From UBA11346 sp038060575 (GTDB lineage: Bacteria; Planctomycetota; UBA11346), in NCBI GenBank assembly GCA_964652775.1, contig CAZZAM010000017.1:5754-69753 (forward strand): a stretch of 64,000 bases of DNA. The letters run 5' to 3'. Of this stretch, positions 27,116 through 35,855 are shown in pieces. The position numbers were made by a program, and so were the translations under genes. The notes under the pieces were generated by a model that was not told the origin of the DNA, did not search any database, and saw only the letters and a list, made by a program, of their open reading frames with translations. Position 1 is the stretch's first letter. Each line of letters starts with the position of its first letter.

Positions 27116-28225
27116 TTATGTCCGTGCTAGCTGCACCAACAGCTCCGCTCCCGCCCGCAACTTCGCATCCGGCACGGTGTAACAGATTCGGAAATGCGTG
27201 TCGCGTTCGCTGAACACACTGCCGGGGATGATCAGGCAATTGTTGGCGATGGCCTGCTCGACGAACTGTTGACCGGTACGTCCACTTGGCGCTTTTGCCC
27301 ACAGGTAGAACGCGCCGTCGGGGGAGGACAGCTCGAATGCTTGCGACAGGATGCCGACCATGAGATCACGCTTAACGCGGTACGCGGCCAGGTTTGCGCT
27401 GTTGTCGATTTGCGGTGCAGCCAGTGCGGCGTACTGAGCGACCGAGGGCGCGCAGACGAAGCTGTACTGCTGCACCTTGATCATCGCTTCGATGAGCTGC
27501 TTCGGTCCGCAGGCATAGCCCAGTCGCCAGCCGGTCATCGCGTAGGTCTTCGAGTGCCCGACCAGCACGAGCGTGTCGGGATGGTGACTGGCGATCGACG
27601 GGCAATCGGTGTACGCGAACAGGCGATAGATTTCGTCCGAAATCACCGTGATGCCATGCTTGGCGCAGACTTTCGCGATCGCTTTAAGTTCGCTATCGGG
27701 GATAATGCGCCCGGTTGGATTCGCCGGACTGTTCAGCAATAAGAGCTTGGTGCGGGGCGTAATTGCGCGCTCAATTGCGGCGGCGGTCGGCACGAAGTCG
27801 GTGGAGTAAGTGTCGATGTACACCGGCGTGCCGCCGAACAGACGGACGAGGTGCTTGTACATCACGAAGTACGGATCGGGGACCAGCACCTCGTCTCCGT
27901 CATCAACCAGTGCGAGTAGCGAAAGAAACAGTCCGCCGCTCACGCCACTGGTTACCAGGATTTCGTCGTCGGCCCAGGTCCGGCCCGTGTGTGCCTTTTC
28001 TTCGGCCAGTGCGAGCGCGCGTAGTTCGGGAATGCCCTGCGATTGGGTGTAGGAATTGCGGTCAGCGCGAATCGCGGCAATTGCCGCTTCTTTAGCGGCC
28101 GGCGCGACTGGGAAATCCGGCTGTCCAATCGACAGGTTAATCGGATCCTTGAGCGACCGTGCGAGATCGAAAATCCTACGGATACCGCTGGCATCAACGC
28201 GACCGACCCGTGAAGCAAGTTTCAT
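27116..28225 (-). CDS. Class I/II pyridoxal-phosphate aminotransferase
   Basis: From the ATG at 28225 the product is 369 residues; an ATG at 28246 is an equal alternative, and neither has a good ribosome site. The fold-type I features are clear: NSPANPTGRIIPD near residue 170, SDEIYRLFAY near 203, and the PLP lysine in GHSKTYAMTGWRLGYA near 232. It is closest to the aspartate/aromatic aminotransferase group. The amino-acid substrate cannot be fixed from sequence. The gene is followed by the frameshifted lipoprotein. Confidence 0.9.
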   Translation of the reverse strand: MKLASRVGRVDASGIRRIFDLARSLKDPINLSIGQPDFPVAPAAKEAAIAAIRADRNSYTQSQGIPELRALALAEEKAHTGRTWADDEILVTSGVSGGLFLSLLALVDDGDEVLVPDPYFVMYKHLVRLFGGTPVYIDTYSTDFVPTAAAIERAITPRTKLLLLNSPANPTGRIIPDSELKAIAKVCAKHGITVISDEIYRLFAYTDCPSIASHHPDTLVLVGHSKTYAMTGWRLGYACGPKQLIEAMIKVQQYSFVCAPSVAQYAALAAPQIDNSANLAAYRVKRDLMVGILSQAFELSSPDGAFYLWAKAPSGRTGQQFVEQAIANNCLIIPGSVFSERDTHFRICYTVPDAKLRAGAELLVQLART

Positions 28226-28260
28226 GATGGAGGTCGTACGGCCCATGCGCTTCGCGCAAG

Positions 28261-28374
28261 GAGCTACGAGCTGCAAGATTCGAGCTGCGAGTTATGCCGG
28301 GAATAGCAGGCCAGTTTGCAGTCGTGGAGCGTTTTTAAATTCAGATCGAAACTCGCAGCTCGAATCTCGTAGCT
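28261..28374. repeat. Inverted pair of GAGCTGC-word arms
   Basis: Arms at 28261-28293 (starting GAGCTACGAGCTGCAAGATT) and 28349-28374 are reverse complements around about 55 unique bases. The right arm contains the stop codon of the following RsbW-like gene. The same words occur at 38013-38042 and inside metG at 46131-46161. Confidence 0.85.
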
Positions 28375-28798
28375 ATCGCCTTTTACTCATGGTCAGCTTA
28401 TTATGCCGCCCAGTTTCATGGTGGTAATGCACCACATCCATAATCTTGCGGATGAGGAACACGCCGAGGCCGCCGTTCTTGCCGGCAGCGACGTGGCGGG
28501 CGAGATCGACGTCAGTCATCTTGCGCGGATCGAAATATTCGCCCTGGTCGGTGATCGCGATGGTGAACAGATCCGGATCGACTTCGATGTGGATCTCGAT
28601 CTTTCCTTCGCCGGTCGCCTTCCCTTCGTAGCCGTGTTCGATGATGTTGGTCACTGCCTCGTCAACCGCGATCAGGATGCGGTTGATGTAATGCTCGGGA
28701 AATCCGCCCGTGCGTACGGCAACATCGACTTCGTCGCGGACCAACGCCAGCGAGGCGAGGTCGTTCTTGATCGTCAGGTCGTGCTGAAACTGACTCAT
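28373..28798 (-). CDS. RsbW-like anti-sigma / serine kinase ATPase
   Basis: This 141-residue protein has the GHKL ATPase domain of anti-sigma factors: the N-box AVDEAVTNIIEHGYEG near residue 45 and the G1 box ITDQGEYFDP near 85, with GGLGVFLIRKIMD near 110. Such proteins bind a sigma factor or antagonist and phosphorylate it. Its start overlaps the stop of the SpoIIE-type phosphatase gene by four bases (ATGA), so the two form a partner-switching pair. The antagonist (STAS protein) was not seen nearby. The stop codon is part of a repeat arm. Confidence 0.88.
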   Translation of the reverse strand: MSQFQHDLTIKNDLASLALVRDEVDVAVRTGGFPEHYINRILIAVDEAVTNIIEHGYEGKATGEGKIEIHIEVDPDLFTIAITDQGEYFDPRKMTDVDLARHVAAGKNGGLGVFLIRKIMDVVHYHHETGRHNKLTMSKRR

Positions 28799-30768
28799 GA
28801 CCGTTTGACCGTCAGGATGGTGAGGTCATCGCTCTGTTCGGCTTCGCCACGGTGGTCGGCAATGCCGGCGACCATGGTGTCGACCAGGGCAGGTGGCTCA
28901 AGATGACCGTTGGCGGCGATCAGACGGTAGAATTTCTCGTCGCCGAATTCTTCGTTCTTGGCGTTCATCGCTTCAGGGAAACCGTCCGTGTAGAGGACGA
29001 TCGCGTCACCGCGTTCCAGTGTTGTTTGGGCCAACTGAATGGTGCGATCGAAAACTGGTCCTTCATTGAAGCCAAGGGCGATGCCCTTGGTGGTGGCCAA
29101 CTCGGCGGTTCGCGTCTTGGCGCGGTAGATCACCATCGGATTATGGCCAGCGGAAGCATAGGTCAGTTGGCCGGTTGCTGTGTCGAGAACGGCGTAGCAC
29201 GAGGTCACAAACATGCCGCGCTTGATTTGCTTGGCGATCAGTCGGTTGGTGTCTTTGAGGGTTTCAGCTGCGTTCTGTCCGCGTTGCGGTGCGACCAGCC
29301 GAACGACCGTGCGGGTGACCGCCATCACCATCGAGCCGGGAATGCCCTTGCCGGACACGTCAGCGATGATGAATCCCCACATGGTGTCGCTGAGCGGAAT
29401 GAAATCGAAGTAGTCGCCAGATACCGCCTTGGCGCCTTGGTAGAACGAGTGGCATTGATAGCCGGTGATTAGTGGTGGTTGGGCTGGCAGCAATTGCTGT
29501 TGAACTTCGCGGGCGAGGGATAGTTCGTAAGCTTGTTTTTCCTGCTCAATGACCGCGCTTTGTGCCTCCTCAAGACTTGCGGTCATTTGATTGAATTCGC
29601 TGGCGAGCAGCCCGACTTCATCGGTCGATCGCGCGGTCGTGCGATGGTTGAGTCGACCCTGTGACACGATTTGCATGTCGCGCAGGAGTTGTTCCAGCGG
29701 ACGGGTGATGCTGGATGAGAACCAAACGGCGATGCCAAGGACCGCGCCGATCGCAATGAAGATCGCAATCCCGATGGTTGTCGCAAGGTTCGAACGCACG
29801 AGATCGACCGAGCGTTTGCTAATATCGACGCGGACATTCGCCGGTTGATTGTCGCGGTTGGTGCCAAACGCCTTATCGAGGAGAATCTTAAAACGGAGAA
29901 TCGGTATCTGGCCATTCGGCGTGTCCTTGACGCCCTCGTACACTTGAATGCCCCACGTTTTCAAGCTGTCTTGCGAAATGACCCGATCCAACTTGGGGAT
30001 GAACGCATCGCGTTGGCCGCGCACGTAGACGCCCTGGTCTGCGTCATCGCCAACGCCGGCATTGGAAAGTTCAGGAACCTGCGGGCAGTCAAAACGGATG
30101 GATTCGATATCGGAGTATTCCTTTGAGCCGCCCCACGAACGAGCATCCTCCAGGCATTTTGTCACAAATTCCCGCACGGTCTTATCAAGGGTCTTCTTTT
30201 TCTCTGGGTCGTTGCCATTGCGGGTCAGGGTGATTTGTTCGTTAACGTAGGTGGCGATCTGCGAAGCCATGCGCGCCAGTTCAATGCCGTCCTGGGTCTT
30301 CTGACCTTCGAGATACTTGTTGGCGGTCCGACCCATCGAGAGACCAAGCAGGACCATGGCTACCGCAGTGACGCAGGCCATAACCAGCATGAACTTGGTT
30401 TTGAGCGCCATGCGCAGGCCGCTGCGTGACCCATGACTCTTGCCTGGCTTGCCGCCTTGGCGGTCGGACGTGTTCTGGCGGGTTACACCGCGTTGGGGGC
30501 CTTTGAGGTTTTGCGTGGTTTTAAGTGAAGGGCTTTCACCAGTTTTTGCTGCAGATTTGCGATCTGACTGTGGGGCGCTTGGTGCTTTGCTGGGGGTGGC
30601 AGCTCGCCGACCAGAGACGCTGGCAGTTGCTGCTCGAGGTGGCGTAGCCGCAGACTTGGGCAAGTGCTGGTTCGTCGGCGTTGGGCCGGCTGGTTTGGCT
30701 GCACGGGGGGGCTGGCTGGAAGAACCGGGAACGGGGCGTTGGCGTCCACTCGGAGTCGGTGTGGTCAT
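28795..30768 (-). CDS. Membrane HAMP / SpoIIE-type PP2C phosphatase
   Basis: This 657-residue sensor begins with a Pro/Ala/Ser/Lys-rich region (1-120), has one membrane segment near 125-146, an extracytoplasmic sensor domain, a second segment near 330-352, a HAMP linker (RPLEQLLRDMQIVSQGRLNH near 365), and a coiled stretch. The C-terminal PP2C/SpoIIE domain (GDYFDFIPLSDTMWGFIIAD near 455, DVSGKGIPGSMVMAV, and GDAIVLYTDG near 595) completes it. The phosphatase activates an anti-sigma antagonist in response to an outside signal. It is coupled to the RsbW-like gene. The proline-rich N-terminus is unusual and of unknown use. Confidence 0.9.
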   Translation of the reverse strand: MTTPTPSGRQRPVPGSSSQPPRAAKPAGPTPTNQHLPKSAATPPRAATASVSGRRAATPSKAPSAPQSDRKSAAKTGESPSLKTTQNLKGPQRGVTRQNTSDRQGGKPGKSHGSRSGLRMALKTKFMLVMACVTAVAMVLLGLSMGRTANKYLEGQKTQDGIELARMASQIATYVNEQITLTRNGNDPEKKKTLDKTVREFVTKCLEDARSWGGSKEYSDIESIRFDCPQVPELSNAGVGDDADQGVYVRGQRDAFIPKLDRVISQDSLKTWGIQVYEGVKDTPNGQIPILRFKILLDKAFGTNRDNQPANVRVDISKRSVDLVRSNLATTIGIAIFIAIGAVLGIAVWFSSSITRPLEQLLRDMQIVSQGRLNHRTTARSTDEVGLLASEFNQMTASLEEAQSAVIEQEKQAYELSLAREVQQQLLPAQPPLITGYQCHSFYQGAKAVSGDYFDFIPLSDTMWGFIIADVSGKGIPGSMVMAVTRTVVRLVAPQRGQNAAETLKDTNRLIAKQIKRGMFVTSCYAVLDTATGQLTYASAGHNPMVIYRAKTRTAELATTKGIALGFNEGPVFDRTIQLAQTTLERGDAIVLYTDGFPEAMNAKNEEFGDEKFYRLIAANGHLEPPALVDTMVAGIADHRGEAEQSDDLTILTVKRS

Positions 30769-30778
30769 GCGCTTCCTG

Positions 30779-31252
30779 TCAGCCCAGAGTTACCGCAGTC
30801 AGGCATCCGGCAAGGACACCTGCAGCAAGGTCATCAGCCATAATGCCCCATCCGGCGGGCAGACGCTCGCACCAATCCAGGGGCCAGGGTTTAGCGATGT
30901 CAAACACGCGAAAGAGCACCACCGCGACTACCACGGCTGTCGCCGGATGACTCAGCACATGCTGGGGTAGGCACGCGAGTGCGAGCCACGTACCGGCAAC
31001 TTCATCGATGACCACCGGGGCGGGGTCAGCGACGGCAAACCGGCGGATGGCATAGGGGGCGCAATAAATACCAGCAATGGTGGTAACAAGTACTCCGGCA
31101 AACAGCGTTGTTCGCCAGGCATCAGCAGGAGTTGCGATCAGCAGTACCAGTGCCATGAGTCCAGCAACGATACTGGCCCATGTCCCAGGCGCGGTTGGTA
31201 GCAGACCGGTCCCGAACCAGGTGCAGACGCTGACGCGAACATCAGCGGTCAA
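30779..31252 (-). CDS. pgpA: Phosphatidylglycerophosphatase A
   Basis: This 157-residue membrane enzyme has the family motifs FGTGLLPTAPGTWAS near residue 13, VIDEVAGTWLALA near 82, LFRVFDIAKPWP near 112 and GIMADDLAAG near 134. It removes phosphate from phosphatidylglycerophosphate to give phosphatidylglycerol in the inner membrane. It lies 10 bases before the phosphatase gene and 40 after HPr in one direction, though function links are not obvious. Confidence 0.92.
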   Translation of the reverse strand: MTADVRVSVCTWFGTGLLPTAPGTWASIVAGLMALVLLIATPADAWRTTLFAGVLVTTIAGIYCAPYAIRRFAVADPAPVVIDEVAGTWLALACLPQHVLSHPATAVVVAVVLFRVFDIAKPWPLDWCERLPAGWGIMADDLAAGVLAGCLTAVTLG

Positions 31253-31291
31253 GGTGCTGACCTACAGGCATCACGCACAGCCAGGCAACAT

Positions 31292-31576
31292 TCACGCGTC
31301 CACGTCCAACTCGCCAAACCGACCTTGAACGAGATCAATGATGCTCTTCACTGCCTGTGCTGCGTCATCACCCTCAGCGCGAACGGTCAGCTCGGATCCG
31401 CACTCGGCCGCCAGCATCAGCAATTCCAAAACGCTTTTCGCATCAACCGTCATGTCGTCTTTGATGATGGTCACATCAGCGCTGAAGCGCCCCGCCGTGG
31501 TCGCGATCTGGGTCGATGGCCGGGCGTGAAGACCCATACGGTTGGTCAGTACGACGGTCTGTTCAGCGTGGGCCAT
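31292..31576 (-). CDS. HPr family phosphocarrier
   Basis: This 94-residue protein has the phosphoryl-accepting histidine in TNRMGLHARPST (residue 17) and the regulatory serine segment VDAKSVLELLMLAA (near 45-58), including the serine that HPr kinase would target. It would carry phosphate from enzyme I or serve regulation. No PTS enzyme I or permease is adjacent, so a purely regulatory role, common in bacteria lacking sugar permeases, is possible. Confidence 0.92.
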   Translation of the reverse strand: MAHAEQTVVLTNRMGLHARPSTQIATTAGRFSADVTIIKDDMTVDAKSVLELLMLAAECGSELTVRAEGDDAAQAVKSIIDLVQGRFGELDVDA

Positions 31577-31654
31577 AGTGCTTTGTCGGGCCTTTGTGGC
31601 CTACCGTCAAGGATTCCAGAGCGAGTCTGGGCGTTTCATAGAGGGGGATTGCGT

Positions 31655-31681
31655 TTCAGCCGAGCCAGCGAGGCGGCTGAA
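31655..31681. terminator. Hairpin after the isomerase-like gene
   Basis: TTCAGCCG at 31655-31662 pairs perfectly with CGGCTGAA at 31674-31681 across an 11-base loop. It lies between the isomerase stop (31740) and the HPr start (31576), both minus strand. There is no T-run, so termination is not certain. Confidence 0.4.
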
Positions 31682-31739
31682 CGGAACATGTAACAGTAAA
31701 TAATGCAATACTTTAAGATAAATGCATCAATTGGATAGT

Positions 31740-32528
31740 TCAGCGAGGCGCAGTTCCGGCCGCGCGTTGTTCCCAGGCTTGCGCGAGATAGCGCCGATCG
31801 CTGACCGCTGCGGCAAAGAGGGCATCGCGGTCTTCGGGAGGGGTGCCGACCCCCGCAGTAAATTCGATGGTCCACGATCCGTTGTACCCATGGGCGTGCA
31901 TGATGCGCAGCTGCTCGCCGACGAGAGCGGGAACCTGTTCAAGACGTGCTCGTGCCTTGTCGGGATTGCAGGCCTGGACATGGGCGTGAGAAATCCGTGC
32001 ACCATGGTTGCGGAACCACAGGTCTGTATCCGTACCCGTGAACGGATGGATGATCGCTTGGATGTTTGGGAACTTGGCCAGCACCTTGGCTGCGATAACC
32101 GGATCTTCGAGTGACGTTCCAGGGTGACATTCGCACAGTAATTTCACGCCTGGAAAACTCGCTGCCCACGATTGCGCGGTGGCGAGTTCAGCAGACACCC
32201 GCTCAGCGTGTTTACTGACATTGAATTTCACGGCCTGCGGGCGCAGTTGCCGGATCACGTCGGCAACGAGATCGCGCCGCGCTTTGCCTTCGTCATCGAA
32301 GGTAACGTAGCTATTGAAGATGGTGATGGGCACCCGGGATTTTTTCAGCGCGGCCAATTCATTTGCGTCAACTTCAGCGGCGTGGTTTTCCCACAATTCA
32401 ATGCCGCTGAAGCCGGCCGCCGCAATGCGATCCAGCCACTCGCTGACGCGATAGGTCGGCGAGCGATCTTTTCCCCAGCGGTGTGCTTCTAAGAGAACGG
32501 TGCCAAGAAGTATCGTGGGAGTAGGCAT
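31740..32528 (-). CDS. Sugar phosphate isomerase/epimerase-like TIM-barrel protein
   Basis: This 262-residue protein starts at the ATG at 32528 (MPTPTILLG). It has the AP endonuclease-2 / xylose isomerase-like barrel: FSGIELWENHA near residue 42, CECHPGTSLEDPV near 136 and WTIEFTAGVG near 220 supply the usual metal-binding Glu, His and Glu. It likely isomerises or epimerises a sugar or inositol derivative; the substrate is unknown. It has no sugar gene next to it. Confidence 0.75.
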   Translation of the reverse strand: MPTPTILLGTVLLEAHRWGKDRSPTYRVSEWLDRIAAAGFSGIELWENHAAEVDANELAALKKSRVPITIFNSYVTFDDEGKARRDLVADVIRQLRPQAVKFNVSKHAERVSAELATAQSWAASFPGVKLLCECHPGTSLEDPVIAAKVLAKFPNIQAIIHPFTGTDTDLWFRNHGARISHAHVQACNPDKARARLEQVPALVGEQLRIMHAHGYNGSWTIEFTAGVGTPPEDRDALFAAAVSDRRYLAQAWEQRAAGTAPR

Positions 32529-32577
32529 GGTGGTGAGGTTCAAAAGGAAGGTGGGGTGTCAATGCCAATCCCGCATG

Positions 32578-32913
32578 GTTATCCACAGTTTTCGCAGACG
32601 TGGGTCTGCAGAACCTGCAGCCACCACCGCAAGGCAACCACGGGGGCACGGGGATCCACGGGGGACACAGGAATAGGCAAAAGCAACAAACTAGCGGATC
32701 CCATCTGTCCTTTCCCCGAGTCCCCTGCGGTTTCCCCGTGTCCCCGTGGTTGCCTTGGAGTTCGTACACGAACCCATTGTAGCATGAGCGGCCACACGTT
32801 ACCGATATCCACTGTGTTGGTGGATTTTCGCAGGCTGCACGTTCTGCAGACCCACGTTTCGCAGATTACGCAGATGTCGATTCGCGACCCGTAATCTGCG
32901 TAATATGTGGATA
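32578..32913. repeat. Nested inverted repeats with outer TTATCCACA boxes
   Basis: Three layers lie between the isomerase-like gene and lysA, filling the 413-base gap. The inner arms (CACGGGG words beginning AAGGCAACCAC) are at 32630-32671 and about 32723-32757. The outer arms share ACGTGGGTCTGCAGAAC and TGCAGCC, at 32598-32622 and 32832-32856. A further small palindrome, with arms ATTACGCAGA and TCTGCGTAAT, sits at 32866-32901. Outside these, TTATCCACA at 32579-32587 faces its reverse complement at 32905-32913; both match the DnaA-box consensus exactly. Confidence 0.8.
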
Positions 32914-32941
32914 ACTTTCGAGGTTCTCTGCGATAATCCTG

Positions 32942-34129
32942 TCACCAGATCCAGGCATCCAGGATATCGGAGACTCGTTGCCGCGAACGAGCTAAGCGCG
33001 GCTTTCCGGCGCTGAGGACGACTTCGGCTGGCAGTGGGCGCAGATTATACGTCGAGGCCATCGCCATGCCGTAAGCACCTGCGTCGCGGATCGCCAATAC
33101 GTCACCGAGTTGCGGCATCGGCAGCATGCGATCGCGCGCGAAGATGTCGCCGGATTCGCAAATATTGCCGACCACATCGACCTTACGCAGCGGCGCGTTC
33201 GGACGGGTGATGTTGTCGATGCGGTGATACGCATCGTACATCGCTACGCGAACGAGGTGATTGAAGCCGGTGTCAGTGCCGACGAAGACACGACCGTCGG
33301 GGTTTTCTTTGACGCTGGTGACGGTGCAGAACAACGTGCCAGACTCGGCAACCAGAAAGCGGCCTGGTTCAAGATGCAGTTCCAGCGGTCGGCCGAGGCG
33401 CTTGCAGAACGCAGCCATGTCTGCCGACAGACGTGCGCCCATGGTCGGCAGATCCATCGCGCGCTGATCGGCACGGTAGGGAATGCCAATGCCGCCGCCG
33501 CAGTCAACGAAGCGCAGGTTGGGCAACCGTGCAGCGAGTTCAAAGATCACGCCGCAGGCTTTGGCAAATGCTTCTGACTCGAGAAATCCCGAGCCAATAT
33601 GCATGTGCGCTCCGATCACCTTAATGCCGGTGCGCTGTTCGATCGCGCGGACTTGTTCTACCAGCGTGTAATGGACGCCGAACTTGGTCAGCGGACCGGC
33701 GGTGCAGATCTTCTCATGCGCTCCATCGCCAATGTCGGGATTGAAGCGCATCGCGCACTCGCGCACGCCCGCGGCCGCTAAACGTTCTAAGCGATCAATG
33801 CTGCCGCAATTGATCAACACACGCTGACGCATGGCCTCAGCCTGCTCGGCGTCGGTCATGCTGTTTTCGGTGTAGAGGATTTGCTCGGGTCGTAGGCCAA
33901 GCTTCAGCCCAAGCGCTACTTCACCGGGACTGACCGCGTCGATGCCAAAACCTTCAGCGATGATCGTGCGAACCACGGCGGGACAGGGATTGGCTTTTAC
34001 CGCGAAATAGATTTGAAACGGCTTCCAAGTGACGGCTGAGCGCAGGGCGCGGCAACGTGCCTGCACCACGTCAAGGTCATAGACGTAGAGGGGGGAGCCG
34101 AATTCGCGGATCAGAGCGTGCGCGTCCAT
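32942..34129 (-). CDS. lysA: Diaminopimelate decarboxylase
   Basis: The product is 395 residues from the ATG at 34129 (MDAHALIREFGSPLYVYD); the longer frame reads into repeat sequence. PLP-binding and catalytic parts are present: YFAVKANPCPAV near residue 41 (the lysine), GAHMHIGSGF near 165, LEPGRFLVAESG near 265, and the partner cysteine in CESGDIFARDR near 320. It makes lysine from meso-diaminopimelate. It is divergent from the helicase gene. No other lysine genes are adjacent. Confidence 0.92.
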   Translation of the reverse strand: MDAHALIREFGSPLYVYDLDVVQARCRALRSAVTWKPFQIYFAVKANPCPAVVRTIIAEGFGIDAVSPGEVALGLKLGLRPEQILYTENSMTDAEQAEAMRQRVLINCGSIDRLERLAAAGVRECAMRFNPDIGDGAHEKICTAGPLTKFGVHYTLVEQVRAIEQRTGIKVIGAHMHIGSGFLESEAFAKACGVIFELAARLPNLRFVDCGGGIGIPYRADQRAMDLPTMGARLSADMAAFCKRLGRPLELHLEPGRFLVAESGTLFCTVTSVKENPDGRVFVGTDTGFNHLVRVAMYDAYHRIDNITRPNAPLRKVDVVGNICESGDIFARDRMLPMPQLGDVLAIRDAGAYGMAMASTYNLRPLPAEVVLSAGKPRLARSRQRVSDILDAWIW

Positions 34130-34135
34130 GGGTCG

Positions 34136-34173
34136 GCAGCGTGCTTGCCGGTGCGTGGCGGCAAGCACGCTGC
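34136..34173. repeat. Perfect 15-base hairpin between lysA and the helicase gene
   Basis: GCAGCGTGCTTGCCG at 34136-34150 is an exact reverse complement of 34159-34173, with an eight-base loop. It sits seven bases before the lysA start in the leader of lysA and could pair in its mRNA. Confidence 0.8.
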
Positions 34174-34179
34174 GGGACA

Positions 34180-34275
34180 TGAGAAAGGCAGAAGGAAGAA
34201 GGCAGAGGGAGGAAAACGGGACGTCGGCGATCCAGGCGTTTTCATCCTTCATCCTTCATCCTTCGTACTTCCCGT
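34180..34275. repeat. GAAGGCAGA / ATCCTTC word repeat
   Basis: A purine arm with the words GAAAGGCAGAAGGAAGAAGG (34182-34215) faces a pyrimidine arm of repeated ATCCTTC (about 34242-34270). The pairing is imperfect. It fills the space up to the helicase start and is similar in form to the other paired word repeats. Confidence 0.65.
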
Positions 34276-34276
34276 C

Positions 34277-35659
34277 GTGATCACCCTGCGTTTCGAGGAT
34301 GGAACCCTCCTGATCGGCGGATTACCCGCCGAAGGCGGTGCGTTGGCCGGCCTCTGCACCTGGGACGAACGCGTGCGCCTGCACCGCGCCCAGGCGATCT
34401 CGTACGCGGCGATCATCCGCCGGCTGCATGGCAAAACGGCATACACCGATGATGCGCGGCGATACGACGAGTTGACCCTGAGCGAATCAGCGCCACGGCC
34501 GTTGCGGCAATACCAGCGCGCCGCTTTGGCAGCGTGGGAAACCGCTCAACGTCGCGGAGTCGTCGTGCTGCCGACTGGTGCGGGCAAAAGCTACGTCGCA
34601 CTGAAGGCGATGCTCGCCTGTCGGCGCTCGGCGTTGGTGCTGGCGCCGACCATCGATCTCGTTGCGCAGTGGGTGGCCGACCTCCAGGATCGTTTGGGAA
34701 TTCCGATTGGCCAATACGGCGGCGGTGAAAAGCGTCTCGCTGATATCACGGTGGCGACCTATGACTCGGGTGTGTTGTTCATGCCCTGGCACGGTAATCG
34801 ATTTGGGCTGGTCGTATTCGATGAATGCCACCATTTGCCAGCGGGCGTCACTAGCACGGCGGCACTCAACAGCATCGCGCCGTATCGACTTGGTTTGACC
34901 GCAACGCCTGAACGCATTGATGGATTAGAGTCGCGTCTTGATGAACTGATCGGCCCAATTGTTCACCGTACGCGCATTGACGAACTCGAAGGCAGTTTCC
35001 TTGCGAACTATCAAGCCGAAGTGTTGGAAGTAGCGATGGATCCGGACGAAGCCGTCGCCTATCAAGCCAACCGTGCTGAATACCTCGCGTTTGTCCGTTC
35101 GGCTGGCGTCAACTTTAGCGCCCCCGATGGTTGGCAGCAGTTCTTGTCAGCAGCGGCGCGCGATCCGCGTGGCCGCGCTGCATTGCGTGCGTGGCGTGAG
35201 CAGAAGCGTTTATCACGTGCAAGTAGCGCCAAGTTGCGCGCGGTGTGGGAGCTCCTGCGCGATCACGCTGGTGAACGCACGATTGTGTTCACCGACGATA
35301 ATCAGACCGCCTACGACATTGGTCGCACGATGGTACTGCCGGTGCTCACGCACAACACGCGACCAGCCGAACGCGCAGCGATGCTGACCGCGTTTCGCTC
35401 TGGCCGTTGGCCGGTGCTGGTGACCAGCAAAGTCCTCAACGAAGGCGTCGATGTGCCCGAGGCATCGGTCGGCATCATCGTCAGCGGATCGGGCAGTGTG
35501 CGCGAACACGTGCAACGTCTGGGTCGCATTTTGCGTCCGCAGCAGGGCAAGGTCGCGATGCTGTACGAATTAGTTTCTGCGGGGACCGCTGAGGGCTACA
35601 CCAGCGAGCGGCGCAGATCGCATGCGGCATTTGGCGAGAGTGATTGGAGGGAAGGATGA
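34277..35659 (+). CDS. XPB/Rad25-like superfamily 2 DNA helicase
   Basis: The GTG at 34277 gives 460 residues; sequence before it is repeat material. SF2 motifs are in order: LPTGAGKSYVALKA (Walker A, near residue 95), VVFDECHHLPAG (Walker B, DECH), GLTATPER (motif III), TNTRP-like and VLVTSKVLNEGVDVPEA (motif V), and QRLGRILRPQQGK (motif VI). The small N-terminal damage-recognition-like domain (1-70) and the partner gene mark it as an XPB-type helicase. Bax1 in archaea binds XPB and cuts DNA. The start codon choice is moderately secure. Confidence 0.82.
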   Translation: MITLRFEDGTLLIGGLPAEGGALAGLCTWDERVRLHRAQAISYAAIIRRLHGKTAYTDDARRYDELTLSESAPRPLRQYQRAALAAWETAQRRGVVVLPTGAGKSYVALKAMLACRRSALVLAPTIDLVAQWVADLQDRLGIPIGQYGGGEKRLADITVATYDSGVLFMPWHGNRFGLVVFDECHHLPAGVTSTAALNSIAPYRLGLTATPERIDGLESRLDELIGPIVHRTRIDELEGSFLANYQAEVLEVAMDPDEAVAYQANRAEYLAFVRSAGVNFSAPDGWQQFLSAAARDPRGRAALRAWREQKRLSRASSAKLRAVWELLRDHAGERTIVFTDDNQTAYDIGRTMVLPVLTHNTRPAERAAMLTAFRSGRWPVLVTSKVLNEGVDVPEASVGIIVSGSGSVREHVQRLGRILRPQQGKVAMLYELVSAGTAEGYTSERRRSHAAFGESDWREG

Positions 35660-35666
35660 GTACGCG

Positions 35667-35847
35667 GAATGTCGAATGCTCGAATGCTGAGGAATGCCAA
35701 ATGCTGGAATGCTGGAATGCTGGAATGTCACGATGGCGTGTCGTTCGGTCCCAGTGGGATTCTTCACGTGGATCCATTCTTGGTCATCAGACCTTGGTTT
35801 TCCTGATTCCAGCATTCCAGCGTTCCAGCATTCCAGCATTTGGCATT
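35667..35847. repeat. Inverted pair of GGAATGCT-word arms
   Basis: The left arm (35667-35730) has the 8-base word TGGAATGC several times. The right arm (35803-35847) has its reverse complement, also several times. The innermost bases pair over more than 30 positions. It lies entirely between the helicase stop and the nuclease-like gene start, in an otherwise two-gene unit. Confidence 0.88.
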
Positions 35848-35855
35848 GGGGGTCA

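Noticed and set aside
30440..30970. 176-residue frame antisense to the phosphatase N-terminus and pgpA
   Set aside because: Spans two real genes and has no own motif.
32578..32913. Chromosomal replication origin
   Set aside because: Two DnaA-box words are present, but no dnaA, dnaN, gidA or parAB genes are near and only two boxes are seen.
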